In this document: in pieces, positions 43,002 through 53,200 of the stretch
Layout of the letters: every line of letters begins with the position of its first letter
Numbering within the stretch: position 1 is the first letter of the stretch
Assembly (NCBI GenBank): GCA_938005315.1
Contig: CALLOB010000005.1
Span: 83,413 to 147,412 of the forward strand
DNA: 64,000 nucleotides
DNA from: an uncultured Phycisphaerae bacterium
Lineage (GTDB): Bacteria > Planctomycetota > Phycisphaerae > UBA1845 > PWPN01
Direction: 5' to 3'
The notes under the pieces: model-generated
Told to the model about the DNA's origin: nothing
The model's database searches: none
Seen by the model: the letters and a program-made list of their open reading frames with translations, nothing else
Made by a program: the position numbers and the translations under genes

Positions 43002-43859
43002 TCAGCGCGGCACCGGAAGGCCCAGCCTGGCCATGACCTGCTTGAGATCGCTCCAGGCCTTGGCCTTCTCTGCTGGGCTGCGCAGCAGGTAGGCCGGGTG
43101 GTAGGTCGGCATGAGCGGCGTCGGCGGCCCGACGTTCGGCGAGCCGGAGGTGTAATACTCGAACCAGTGGCCGCGCATCCGGCCGATGCTTTCCTGGGTA
43201 CGCAGCAGCGTCTGGGCGGCGGGCTTGCCCAGGGCGACGATCACCTCGGGGCGGATGATGCGCAGCTGCTCATCCAGATAGGGCCAGCAGGCCGCGATCT
43301 CGTCGGGGGCCGGCGTGCGGTTGTCCGGCGGACGGCACTTGACCACGTTGCAGATGAACACCTCGTCGCGTGAAAGGCCCATGGCCTCGATCATCCGGGT
43401 CAGAAGCTGGCCGGCCTTGCCCACGAAGGCCAGCCCCTGCTGATCCTCCTCGTAGCCCGGGCCCTCGCCCACGAAGACCAGCCGGGCCGCGGCGTGCCCC
43501 TGACCGAAAACCGTCCGGGTGCGGGTTTCCCAGAGCTTGCAGGATCGGCAGACCCTCACGCGGTTCTCGTCGAGCGCTTTGAGAGCCTGCATCCGCTCCT
43601 GAAGCTCCTCGGCGGTCACCGCCTGGACCATTTCGGGGCGAACCCCGCTGCGCGCGGGGGGGGCGGGGCGAGCCGACGCGGTGCCGGAAGCCGCCGGGAC
43701 GGCGGATGGCCGGTCCTGCCGCCAACGAGTCGCCGGGGAGGGCCCCGAGCCCCCGGCAGGCGTCAGCTTCAGCGGCACGTAGCCCACGCCCAGCAGCAGA
43801 TCGATTTCCAGACGTCGCCGGATCGCGGCCCGCCAGGCCGGGTCCTCCAGAATCCCCAT
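43002..43859 (-). CDS. Family 4 uracil-DNA glycosylase (Fe-S)
   Basis: A 285-residue base-excision repair enzyme removing uracil from DNA. The C-terminal catalytic domain (from about residue 95) has GEGPGYEEDQQGLAFVGKAG (motif 1), NVVKCRPPDNRTP and the DNA-facing HPAYLLR. Four Cys that should bind a [4Fe-4S] cluster are present: Cys104, Cys107, Cys175 and Cys191. The N-terminal 90 residues are Pro/Ala-rich and variable. ATG 43859 is chosen because a promoter at 43886-43914 places the transcript start near 43879 and GGAGGG sits eight bases before this ATG; the upstream ATG 43895 would precede the transcript. Confidence 0.93.
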   Translation of the reverse strand: MGILEDPAWRAAIRRRLEIDLLLGVGYVPLKLTPAGGSGPSPATRWRQDRPSAVPAASGTASARPAPPARSGVRPEMVQAVTAEELQERMQALKALDENRVRVCRSCKLWETRTRTVFGQGHAAARLVFVGEGPGYEEDQQGLAFVGKAGQLLTRMIEAMGLSRDEVFICNVVKCRPPDNRTPAPDEIAACWPYLDEQLRIIRPEVIVALGKPAAQTLLRTQESIGRMRGHWFEYYTSGSPNVGPPTPLMPTYHPAYLLRSPAEKAKAWSDLKQVMARLGLPVPR

Positions 43860-43885
43860 GACCGGCACCCTCCCGTCTGGCGACC

Positions 43886-43914
43886 CGTGTAGCACGCCGA
43901 TGTCTGCCGGTCAA
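43886..43914 (-). promoter_or_regulatory. Sigma70-like promoter of the uracil-DNA glycosylase gene
   Basis: On the minus strand TTGACC (plus 43909-43914) is followed after exactly 17 bp by TACACG (plus 43886-43891). The predicted start near 43879 gives a 20-base leader to the ATG at 43859. The -35 is good and the -10 only moderate. Confidence 0.5.
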
Positions 43915-44034
43915 ACACCCTGCCTCAGGCCCGACAGTCCGTAGAAGAGGCGGCCCGGGCTCGTTCCATGGCCAGGCAGGAACGACGGATGCCCCGCGCG
44001 CACCTGAAAGCCCGTTCTCCGTGCCGGCCAGGGC

Positions 44035-44063
44035 TTGCCGGACAGTCCGGCGGACCGTATATT
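44035..44063 (+). promoter_or_regulatory. Strong sigma70-like promoter with a long leader
   Basis: TTGCCG (44035-44040), 17 bp, TATATT (44058-44063). The predicted start is near 44070, about 228 bases before the GTG of the small unknown protein at 44298. The leader is GC-rich with no recognisable riboswitch. It is one of the best promoter matches in the window. Confidence 0.6.
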
Positions 44064-44297
44064 TCACGTGTCCGACGATCCGGGCGCGAGTCAACTCCGC
44101 GCCGGCTGGCACCGCTCAGGTGACATCTCAGGATCGGCGGCTTCCGCACGAGTCGAATCGGCCTGACGGGTCGCCCGGCCGCGCATGTCGATCCATGCCC
44201 GCCGAAAGCGGCACCCTGAGGCTTGGTCCCCGCACCGGGTTCGCGCCCGCCGAGAGTTGCCCCCGGAGCGGGTTTCCTGACGTGGAGGGCAGAGACG

Positions 44298-44603
44298 GTG
44301 TCCCTGATCACGAAGAATCTGTCGGTCGGCACGAAGGTGAAGGTCATCAACCCCGGCGACGTGCCTGAGAACTCCACCTGGGATGACGACGGCGGCCGGA
44401 CGTCGTCGATGATCAAAAAGCGTCTCCAGAGCCAGTTCTTCGGCGGTAACAGCAAGATTCTCGCCGAGGTGATGTACATCGCCCGCGAGTCCGAACGCGA
44501 GAAGCTGCGCCGCAAGGGCCTGATCAAGCTGCGGCTTCGCGACCCGGCCGGCTGCATGATCAACATCACCGCCGATCCCTCGACCCTGGCCCCGGCCCGC
44601 TGA
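44298..44603 (+). CDS. Small conserved-looking protein of unknown function
   Basis: A 101-residue cytoplasmic protein with no signal or membrane segment. GTG 44298 follows GGAGGG by eight bases, a well-formed site. The N-terminal third (LITKNLSVGTKVKVINPGDV) looks like a small beta-barrel or KOW/SH3-like strand pair. The middle is Ser/Asp-rich (STWDDDGGRTSS) and then helical and charged (MIKKRLQSQFFG, ARESEREKLRRKG). The C-terminus returns to strands (LIKLRLRDPAGCMINITADP). I do not recognise the family. The strong promoter at 44035-44063 suggests substantial expression. Confidence 0.65.
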   Translation: MSLITKNLSVGTKVKVINPGDVPENSTWDDDGGRTSSMIKKRLQSQFFGGNSKILAEVMYIARESEREKLRRKGLIKLRLRDPAGCMINITADPSTLAPAR

Positions 44604-44727
44604 TTCTTCCACCCGGCTCCGCCGCTGGGGTGAGCGGACCCAGGCCTCTGACCCTGCCGACGACCTTTGGCCCAGCGGCCGTCGGGAAGCCGGGCCGACG
44701 GTGGTCGGCAGCGTGCCGGGAGCGGTC

Positions 44728-45141
44728 ATCAGAGGGTGAAATTCGACGGGGTGCCCGGCGGAGCACCGGCGACGACCGCCGCGCGGGAATTGCGGTAAAT
44801 GAGGATGTGGGGGCGCTGCGCAGGATGACCTCCGGCCGGCCGTCACCGTCGAGGTCCCCCACCACACCGGCCAGTCCAGGGTCGGGGTTCTCCGGCCGGC
44901 ACGAAGCGTCCTGAAAGGCTGCCGGCGCCTGCAGGTGGGCAATGCATCGCCCGCAGCCGTCGAAAATGCGCCGCGCCTGGCAGACCAGCACGTCCTGGGG
45001 GCGGTCGGCGACAATGGTCCCGACGAACCCGACGAGCAATGATACAGGTCGAATCGCCGATACCCCTGTGGCGACGGCTCCCTGACAGCGCACCGGGACG
45101 CTCCGCCCAGCCGCAGCGGCGGCAACGTTACCGGGTCGCAA
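44728..45141 (-). pseudogene. Remnant of an FG-GAP/VCBS-repeat secreted protein
   Basis: On the minus strand one frame reads RRIFDGCGRCIAHLQAPAAF and then GVVGDLDGDGRPEVIL, a typical FG-GAP/VCBS calcium-loop repeat. About 44815-44822, at a GCGCCCCC run, one base must be added to continue as QRPHILIYRNSRAAVVAGAP and GTPSNFTL followed by TGA at 44728-44730, the usual ending of such proteins. Upstream of about 45050 the coding pattern fades and no start or signal peptide is found. It is therefore a 3' fragment with a frameshift. A single-base sequencing error is possible, but the lost 5' part is not explained by that. Confidence 0.55.
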
Positions 45142-45282
45142 GCATCCATGGCAGCTCTGGCGCAGTGCGCCCTGCCGACCGGACCTTCCTGACCGCGGCC
45201 GGACAGCCTGACCGACATGGGGAATTTCCTCCCGCCGATGGCCGCGTGGCCGAAGGCCGCCTGCGCTCGGCGGGCGCTAATC

Positions 45283-45330
45283 TTAGCAACCTCTTAACGA
45301 GAGGCACGACCTGCCCTAATATGGTTAGGG
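45283..45330 (+). promoter_or_regulatory. Pho-box-like promoter of the two-component operon
   Basis: TTAGCA (45283-45288) and TTAACG (45294-45299) form a direct repeat with 11-bp period, as in Pho boxes bound by PhoB/PhoP-type regulators. The second copy sits as -35 exactly 17 bp before TAATAT (45317-45322). The -10 is embedded in a perfect inverted repeat, CCCTAA-N5-TTAGGG (45314-45330). The start codon at 45541 leaves a leader of about 210 bases. Autoregulation by the encoded regulator is inferred. Confidence 0.45.
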
Positions 45331-45540
45331 TAGAAGTCTGCGGGGCGACCCGGGGACCGACGCACGCGGAAGCATCCGGTCGCTGAGCGGAGCCGTTCGG
45401 GCGTTCAGGACGGTTCGGACGCCTCGACCGCGACACAGGGACCGCCCCGCCCACTGCGGCCGACGGAGGCGCCGGCGGCTGCACGGCCACGGCGGTCGGG
45501 TGCCGAAGGCCGCACATCCCGGCAGGCAAGCGGACGAACC

Positions 45541-46233
<693 letters not shown>

Positions 46234-46257
46234 GCCCGGCGGGAGTCCCCCACCACG

Positions 46258-48186
46258 ATGCGCTCGGCGGCGCTGTTCTGGAAGCTTCTGGCGGGCAACA
46301 CCCTTCTTCTGGCTCTGGTGCTGTCGGCCGGCGCATGGCTGATCACCTCCGGCCTGGAGTCGATCCAGCTGCTGGACCTGTCCGCGTCGCTGCCGCGTCA
46401 GGCGGCGGCCCTGGTCCCGGCCGTCGAAGGGCGTTTCGACCAGGCCCACGCCGCCGAGCTCAGACGGATCGCCCAGACCGTGGCCGAAACCGCTGGCGGA
46501 CGGATGCGGATCACGCTGCTGCTGCCCGACGGCCGGGTGCTGGCCGATTCGCGATCCGATATGCTCAGCGACGGCGAGCGTGCGCCCGGTCCGGAGGTCC
46601 GGCAGGCCCTGGAAGCGGGCTGGGGGGAGGACACGCGAAACTCTCCTGCCGGAGAGGGTTCCACGCGTTACGCCGCCCTGCGTGTCGGGCCGGCCGAGGC
46701 GCCGACGGGCGTGATCCGGCTGGCGGTGCCCCTGGAACCCCTCGGCCGGCGGCCGGCGGCGATCCAGCGCATCGTGGTGACCACATTGCTCCTGACCGCC
46801 GCGGGTGCGACCGTCTTCGGAATCGGTCTGGCCCGGCTGTGGAGCAACCCGCTGCGGCGCATCCTGGTCATCGCCCGGAGCCTGTCCTCCGGTGATCTGA
46901 CCGCCCGCGCCCGGGAGTCCGGCAACGACGAGATGGCCGTGCTGGCCCGCTCCCTGAACCGCATGCGCGACGAACTGCTCTGCAAGCTGGAGACCATCGA
47001 CCACCAGCGACGCACGCTCGAATCGCTGCTCTCGCAGCTGCACGAGGGGGTGATCGTCGCCGGGCCGGATCATCGGATCGTGCTGATCAACCCGGCCGCG
47101 GTGCGCATGCTGGGCCTGGCCTCGGGGCCGTCCGCGACGCCCGCGGCGGTTGTGGGCCTGGCCGTCGAACGTTGCGTGCGCCAGCTCGAGCTGCAGAGGA
47201 TGCTCGAACCCTCCGCCTCCGGCACCGCGGGTTCGGACGGCATCGGACGGGCGACCAGCGAGGCCCGGATCCAGATCGACGGCGAGGGCGGCGAGATCTT
47301 CCTGCTGGCTTACGCCTCGGATATCTCCCTGCCCCCGCGGGAACGGCCCGGACCCGACCGGCAGGCGCCGGCCCCGGCGCTCGGGCGCCTGCTGGTGCTG
47401 CTGGACATCACCGAGCTGAATCGCACCGTGCAGGTCAAGGTGGATTTCGCCTCCAACGCCTCCCATGAGCTGCGGACGCCGCTGTCGGCCATCCGCGCGG
47501 CGGTGGAGACCCTCAATAACCTCGATCCCGTGGCCAATCCCGAAGCGGCCCGCCACTTCCTGAACATGATCGACCGCCACAGCAGCCGGATGGAGGACAT
47601 GGTCTCCGACCTGCTGGACCTGTCCAAGATCGAGACCTCGCCGACCCAGTTCCGGCCCGAGACCCTCAACCTGGTCCAGCAGCTCAACGCCCTGCACAAC
47701 CGGTTCATCGACCGGCTCGAGCAGAAGCAGCTTCGCTGGCGGCTCGATCTGCCCGAGCAGCCCGGCGTCTTCACGGTGAACCCGTACCTGCTGCGGCTGG
47801 TGCTGGACAATCTGGTGGACAACGCCGTGAAGTTCACGGAGCCCGGCGGCACGATCACGGTCGGCTGCGTGCGCGAGCCGGCCGGCGACGACCGGCCTGA
47901 AACGCTGACCATCACGGTGAGCGACACCGGCTGCGGAATCGCCGAAAACGAACAGGGCCGGGTGTTCGAGCGCTTCTACCAGGTCGAGAAGGCCCGCTCG
48001 GGCCCCAACCGCGGCACAGGCCTGGGGTTGTCCATCGTGCGGCACGCGGTGGCGGCCATGAACGGCAGGGTGAAGCTCGTCAGCCGTCCCGGGGAGGGAA
48101 CCAGCGTCTCGGTGACCATTCCCCAGCCGTCCGGCGCCCGCCAGGTCCTGACCGCATCCGTCGGCAGTGCCCCGCCGCGAAACTGA
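46258..48186 (+). CDS. PhoR-like membrane sensor histidine kinase
   Basis: A 642-residue kinase. Two transmembrane helices (about 8-30 and 172-195) flank an extracytoplasmic domain of about 140 residues. HAMP follows (SNPLRRILVIARSLSSGDL), then a PAS-like domain (LHEGVIVAGPDHRIVLINPAA), the HisKA dimerisation helix with ASHELRTPLSAI (His403), and a HATPase_c domain with NLVDNAVKF (N box), SDTGCGI (G1), FERFYQ (F box) and GTGLGLSIV (G2). The order equals PhoR. It should phosphorylate the regulator encoded 24 bp upstream. The PAS insertion is longer than usual and Pro/Arg-rich near residues 355-375. Confidence 0.92.
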   Translation: MRSAALFWKLLAGNTLLLALVLSAGAWLITSGLESIQLLDLSASLPRQAAALVPAVEGRFDQAHAAELRRIAQTVAETAGGRMRITLLLPDGRVLADSRSDMLSDGERAPGPEVRQALEAGWGEDTRNSPAGEGSTRYAALRVGPAEAPTGVIRLAVPLEPLGRRPAAIQRIVVTTLLLTAAGATVFGIGLARLWSNPLRRILVIARSLSSGDLTARARESGNDEMAVLARSLNRMRDELLCKLETIDHQRRTLESLLSQLHEGVIVAGPDHRIVLINPAAVRMLGLASGPSATPAAVVGLAVERCVRQLELQRMLEPSASGTAGSDGIGRATSEARIQIDGEGGEIFLLAYASDISLPPRERPGPDRQAPAPALGRLLVLLDITELNRTVQVKVDFASNASHELRTPLSAIRAAVETLNNLDPVANPEAARHFLNMIDRHSSRMEDMVSDLLDLSKIETSPTQFRPETLNLVQQLNALHNRFIDRLEQKQLRWRLDLPEQPGVFTVNPYLLRLVLDNLVDNAVKFTEPGGTITVGCVREPAGDDRPETLTITVSDTGCGIAENEQGRVFERFYQVEKARSGPNRGTGLGLSIVRHAVAAMNGRVKLVSRPGEGTSVSVTIPQPSGARQVLTASVGSAPPRN

Positions 48187-48216
48187 GGCCCGGCGCCAAG
48201 GAAAAGGAATCCTGCC

Positions 48217-48693
48217 TTGATCCTGGATCGCGTGGAGAACGCCGCCGCCTGGCAACGACTCGGGCCCGGCCTGGCCGCGGCCCTGGACTGGATCGTCGGG
48301 ACCGATTTCTCCGCTCTGGAACCCGGTCGGTACGAATCGGCTTTTCCCGGCGTCTTCGCGGTGCTCAGACTCGACCGGACCCGCCCGCTCGAGCAGGCCG
48401 AATGGGAGGCCCATCGGCGGTACATCGACGTGCAGCACGTCCTCCGCGGCCAGGAAACCATGGGCTGGGCGAGCCGGACCGGCGACTGGCCGGTACACCG
48501 GCCTTACGACCCGGCCGCCGACCTGGAGTTTTTCCACGCCCGGGGGGATTTCGTGTGCGTCCGGGCCGGCGGCTTCGTGATCTTCACCCCGCAGGACATC
48601 CACGCCCCGGGACTGGCCGGGAACGGATCGGCCGGGGCGGAGGTACTGAAGGTCGTCGTCAAGGTTCCCCTGACCGATCCGCCGTGGGGATGA
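48217..48693 (+). CDS. YhcH/YjgK/YiaL family protein
   Basis: This 158-residue cupin-like protein has the marks EWEAHRRYIDVQHVLRGQE (conserved metal-site His/Glu region) and FVIFTPQDIHAPGL with a further His. Family members are found with sialic acid or uronate degradation genes and may act as sugar anomerases or isomerases; the biochemical role is not settled. TTG 48217 follows AAGGAA by about nine bases. It starts 30 bp after the sensor kinase on the same strand. It may belong to the sugar-oxidation functions of the window rather than to phosphate control. Confidence 0.85.
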   Translation: MILDRVENAAAWQRLGPGLAAALDWIVGTDFSALEPGRYESAFPGVFAVLRLDRTRPLEQAEWEAHRRYIDVQHVLRGQETMGWASRTGDWPVHRPYDPAADLEFFHARGDFVCVRAGGFVIFTPQDIHAPGLAGNGSAGAEVLKVVVKVPLTDPPWG

Positions 48694-48904
48694 CTGCCCC
48701 CGCATGCCTGTTTCCAGCCTCTTTATCGGTCTTGGCCGGCGTTCCGGCGTGCGGCCGACAGCCTGCGGAGATGACGTCGCGGCGAAAAACAGCCGATAGC
48801 GAAATGGGCGCCGGCTGCCGGGGGTCGAGGGTTTCCGGCACGCGTCACCGGGTCCGCGCGGTCCCGGCCCGCCCGTGGCGCCGCAGATTTGAAGGAGAGA
48901 CTCC

Positions 48905-50050
48905 GTGTCGGTTAAAACGCTGTCGCCCGGTCAGACCACCGCATCCAGGGGAGCCGCCGCCATGTCCAGAAAGATCCGTCGCGTGGGCGTCCTGACCGGC
49001 GGGGGCGACTGCCCGGGGCTCAACGCGGTCATCCGCGCGGTCACCAAGAGCGCCCTGAACTGCTACAACCTCGAGATCGTGGGCATCGAGGAAGGCTTCC
49101 TCGGGCTGGTCCAGAACCGGATGCGGCCGCTCAACAACGCCGCGGTGAGCAACATCCTCACTCAGGGCGGTACGATCCTGGGTACCAACAACCGCTGCAA
49201 CCCGCGGGCCTACGTCGCGCCGGGCACAAGCGAAAAGCGCGACGTCATGGACCGTTGCATGGAGCACATCCAGGCCCAGGGCCTGGACGCGCTGATCGTC
49301 ATCGGCGGCGACGGCACCATGTCGGTGGCCGCGCACTTCGTCCGACTGGGCGTCAACTGCATCGGCGTGCCCAAGACGATCGACAATGACCTGATGGGCA
49401 CGGACATCACCTTCGGTTTCGCCACCGCGGTGCAGATCGCCACCGAAGCCCTGGACCGCGTGCACACCACCGCCGCCAGCCACCACCGGGTGATGGTCGT
49501 GGAGGTCATGGGCCGCAACGCCGGCTGGATCGCCCTGGCCGCGGGCGTCGCCGGCGGCGCCGACGTCATCCTCATCCCCGAGATCCCCTACGACCTCGAG
49601 AAGGTCTGCGATTTCGTGCTCGAACGCCAGCGGCGGGGCAAGAAGTCCAGCATCGTATGCGTCTCCGAGGGGGCCACGCCGGTGGGCGGCAAGCAGGTCG
49701 TCTCCCGCGTCGATCCCACCAGCCCCGATCCGATCCGCCTCGGCGGCGTCGGCCCGGTGCTGGCCGCCCAGATCGAACAGGGCACCGGCATCGAGACGCG
49801 GGCGACCATCCTCGGGCACATCCAGCGCGGCGGCACGCCGGTGGCCGCCGACCGCATCCTGGGCACCCAGTTCGGCAACGCCGCCGCCCACCTGCTGATG
49901 ACCGGGGCCGAGGGCCGGCTCGTGGTCATGCAGAAGGGCGAGATCCGCGATGTGGAACTGATTTCCGCCGAGGGCAAGCAGCGCCTCGTCACCCCGGACA
50001 CCCCGCTCATCCGCGCCGCCCGCGACGTGGAGACCTGCTTCGGGGACTGA
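48905..50050 (+). CDS. pfkA: 6-phosphofructokinase, predicted ATP-dependent group III
   Basis: This 381-residue enzyme phosphorylates fructose 6-phosphate, the committing step of glycolysis. Motifs are TGGGDCPGLN (phosphate loop), IGGDGTMS (134-139), PKTIDND with catalytic Asp160, and MGRNAGWIAL. In the family Gly at GGDG favours ATP whereas Asp (GGDD) favours pyrophosphate, and Lys in PKTIDND marks group III and PPi types. The Gly-Lys combination is that of group III ATP enzymes. GTG 48905 has GAAGGAGAG eight bases upstream and is preferred over ATG 48962. The 20-residue N-terminal extension is unusual. Confidence 0.9.
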   Translation: MSVKTLSPGQTTASRGAAAMSRKIRRVGVLTGGGDCPGLNAVIRAVTKSALNCYNLEIVGIEEGFLGLVQNRMRPLNNAAVSNILTQGGTILGTNNRCNPRAYVAPGTSEKRDVMDRCMEHIQAQGLDALIVIGGDGTMSVAAHFVRLGVNCIGVPKTIDNDLMGTDITFGFATAVQIATEALDRVHTTAASHHRVMVVEVMGRNAGWIALAAGVAGGADVILIPEIPYDLEKVCDFVLERQRRGKKSSIVCVSEGATPVGGKQVVSRVDPTSPDPIRLGGVGPVLAAQIEQGTGIETRATILGHIQRGGTPVAADRILGTQFGNAAAHLLMTGAEGRLVVMQKGEIRDVELISAEGKQRLVTPDTPLIRAARDVETCFGD

Positions 50051-50243
50051 AGACCCGCCCGAACGACCCCAGCCGGCGACCGGCCGGCGACCTGACGCTC
50101 AGTCCCGCCGCGGAGCGGGGCCTCATCCCGGCCGCGCCCCTCTCCCGACGCCGGCAGTTGCGGACTTCCATCCACCGGTCCAGAATGCGCACCGGGATCG
50201 GGCCGACCCGGCCGTTGGGCCGCGCTTTCGAGGGCCAGGGGAC

Positions 50244-53200
50244 ATGACAGCGTACAGCGTGCGTGTTGCGACATCGATTCTGGGATTCGCCTGGGCACTG
50301 GCGAACGCCGGGGCGGCCGAAGGCCGGCCCTGGGACGTGCTGGTCGTCGGCCGGTCGGCCGAATGCGAACGGCTGGCGGTCCGCGACCTGCAGTGCCTGT
50401 TGGCCGAGGTGTCGGGGAGTCAGCCGCGCGTGGTGGAGGTCCCGGCCTGGAAGGCCCGCCCGGGCCCGGCGGTGATCCTGGGCACGCCCGAGGCCAACCC
50501 GCTGCTGGCCGACCGGGCCGGGGACTGCGCCGAGCTCGGCGAGGAAGGCTACATCCTGAACAGCACGACCGTCGAGGGAGCCGAGGTGGTCACGGTCTGC
50601 GCCCGAACCTCTCTGGGCGTGGTCCACGGCCTCTACGGCCTGCTGAGGGAACTGGGCTTCGGGTTCTACTTCGGTAGCCGGGCGGCGCCCGGGTCGCTGC
50701 CGGACCGCCCGCCGTTCACGACGCTGCGGCGGACGCCGGCCCTGACCACCCGCGGCGTTCTGGGCTGGTACAACTTCTTCAACAGCCCGACGGTCTGGGA
50801 CCCTGAGGACCATCGCGCGGCCGTCGATCAGCTCATCCGCATGGGTGCCAATATCATTTCATTTCACACCTACGACCACGAACCCTTCGCCGCCTATGAA
50901 GAGGGCGGCCGGATGGTCTGGGGGGAACGGCTGCTGAACACGGCGGCCCCGACCTGGGGCACCGAGCCGATGTCCACGCGGGCCTTCGCCGGCGGCACGG
51001 ACCTGCTGTTCGCCGACGACCACTTCGGAGCCCGCAGCACGCTGGCCGGAACCGACGCGGACGCCGCCGTGCGGCTCGAGCAGCAGATCATGCGCGACGC
51101 CCTGGATTACGCCCGCCGTCGCGGACTGCGCACCTGCCTGGGCTTCGAGGTCAACGGCGATCCGACCCGGCCGCAGGACCGCGATATCTTCCTGCGGCGG
51201 CTCAACCGGCTGCTGGACGCCTACCCGGCTCTGGATTACATCGCCCTCTGGCAGCCCGAGACCCAGGGGGCCCAGGGCTTCGCCGGGCAATATCACCAGC
51301 ACGGCCTGCGCGACCGCCTGGCCCCGGACAGCGCGCTGAAGCTGTACGGCGCGGCGCGGCGGGAAGCGTTCCGGCGGATCGTCGATCGCTCCGCCGGCGA
51401 AAGGCCTTTCTTCCAGGACACCGAGGAGGGCCGGATCGCCCGGGCCACGGAGGGCGCCCGTCTTGAACAGTTCGCCTGGCTGGCCTTGCGGGCCGTGTCC
51501 CGGCGCGAGAATCCGCCGCGGCTGGTCATCAGCGGCTGGGGCGGCGACGAACGCCTGCTCTCCGCCGAATACTACGAGGGGCTGGACCGGCTGCTCCCGG
51601 ACAGCGTGGTCTTCGCCTCGCTGGACCACATCATCCCCCGGCCGCGCGTGGACCGGATCTACGGCGACCTTCCGCCGACGCGGACGCGCTGGCCGATCCC
51701 CTGGCTGGAACTGGACGGCGACCAGTGGCACCCGCAGCCGTTCGTCGCCATCTACGAGCCGATGATGCGCGATATCCTGGCCGGAGGCAGCCAGGGCGTT
51801 CTGGGCATTCACTGGCGCACGCGGGACATCGAAGAGAACCTCGCCTATGCCATCGCGGCGGCGTGGGATCCGCAGCTGACCGTCCGGCGGTTCTTCGACG
51901 ATCTGGCGGCCCGCTGCTATCCGCCGGCCATCGCCCCACGCATGGCCGACATCCACCGTGAACTGGATGCCCTGGGCTACCGCTGGATCGGCGGATCCGG
52001 ACAGGCCGAGTGCGCCCCTTTCGCCTGGGGACCCGGGGAGCCGGCGAAGGTCGCGGCCCTCAGGGAGCTGCGCGACCGGGTCGCGGCCCTGCAGGGTCAG
52101 GCCGGTCGTTCGCTGGATCGTCTGCGCTGGCTGCTGGGGGTCATGGACTGGGTGCTGACGTTCCAGGAGGCCCAGACCGCCGCTCTGACCGCCGAGAAGC
52201 TCCTGGCCCACGATCTTCAGGACCCCCAGCAGGCCGCTCAGGCGGCCCGCAAGGCACTGGAACTGCTGGATTCAGGCATCCTGGAGCGCGCATTGCAGGC
52301 CTATGCGACGCGGATCTCGACCCGCGGCGAATACGGCGTTCTGGCGACGATCAATACCAAGGCGGTGGCCGCCTGGCGCCGGCTGCGCGAGCGGGCCGCC
52401 GCGGCGGTGGGATCCGACGCTCCGTCGGCGCCGGCGATGGAGTGGAGGCCCACGCCGGGCGTGATCATGCCGCGGCTGCTGACCTCCACCCCACAAGGCA
52501 CGCCCGTGGAGCTGCTGCCGATCATCCTGGGCGGCGGGCCGGCGAGGTTGTGCTACCGGCCGCTGGGAACTGTGGAATGGAGGGAAACGCCGCTGGAGAC
52601 GGTGCGCGGCTGGGTGCGGCGCGGCAGGATCCCCGCCGAGCACGTGGTGGAGCCGGGCATCGAATACGCCTTCGTCCTGGGGTCCGGATCGCCCAACGAA
52701 CCGGCGTGGGGACCGGAGGCCCTGACGGTGATGCCCCCGACGGCCGCGGACACCGCGCCCCGTCCGCGGCGACCGCCGCCATCGAAGGCCGCGATCCAGG
52801 TCCATGTTGCTGCGGGCCGGGAGTTCCCGGCCGAGGTCTCCTGGAACGACGTGGAGGAAGCGGACTTCTTCCGAGTCCTGCGGGACGGCAAACCCGTCAC
52901 CGACACCGCGGTGCCATTCTGCCCGGACGCTCCCACAGGCCCCAAGGCCACCTACGTGGTCGAGGCCTGGCGCGACGGCCGGGTGCTGGGGCGGTCCGGC
53001 CCCGTGGTGTTCGACGTGCCGGAGGTCGTCATCGAGGAATCGCCGAATCCCGCGATCCAAACCCGCGACACCGAGGTGGTGCTGGAGTGGCCGGCCGGTA
53101 CGACCCCCGGCGTATTCACCTACCGGGTGTACCGCTATCCGGTCTCGGCCCCGCGTTCCGAGCGCCGACTGCTGGCCGAGGTGGCGGCCTCGCGCCACGC

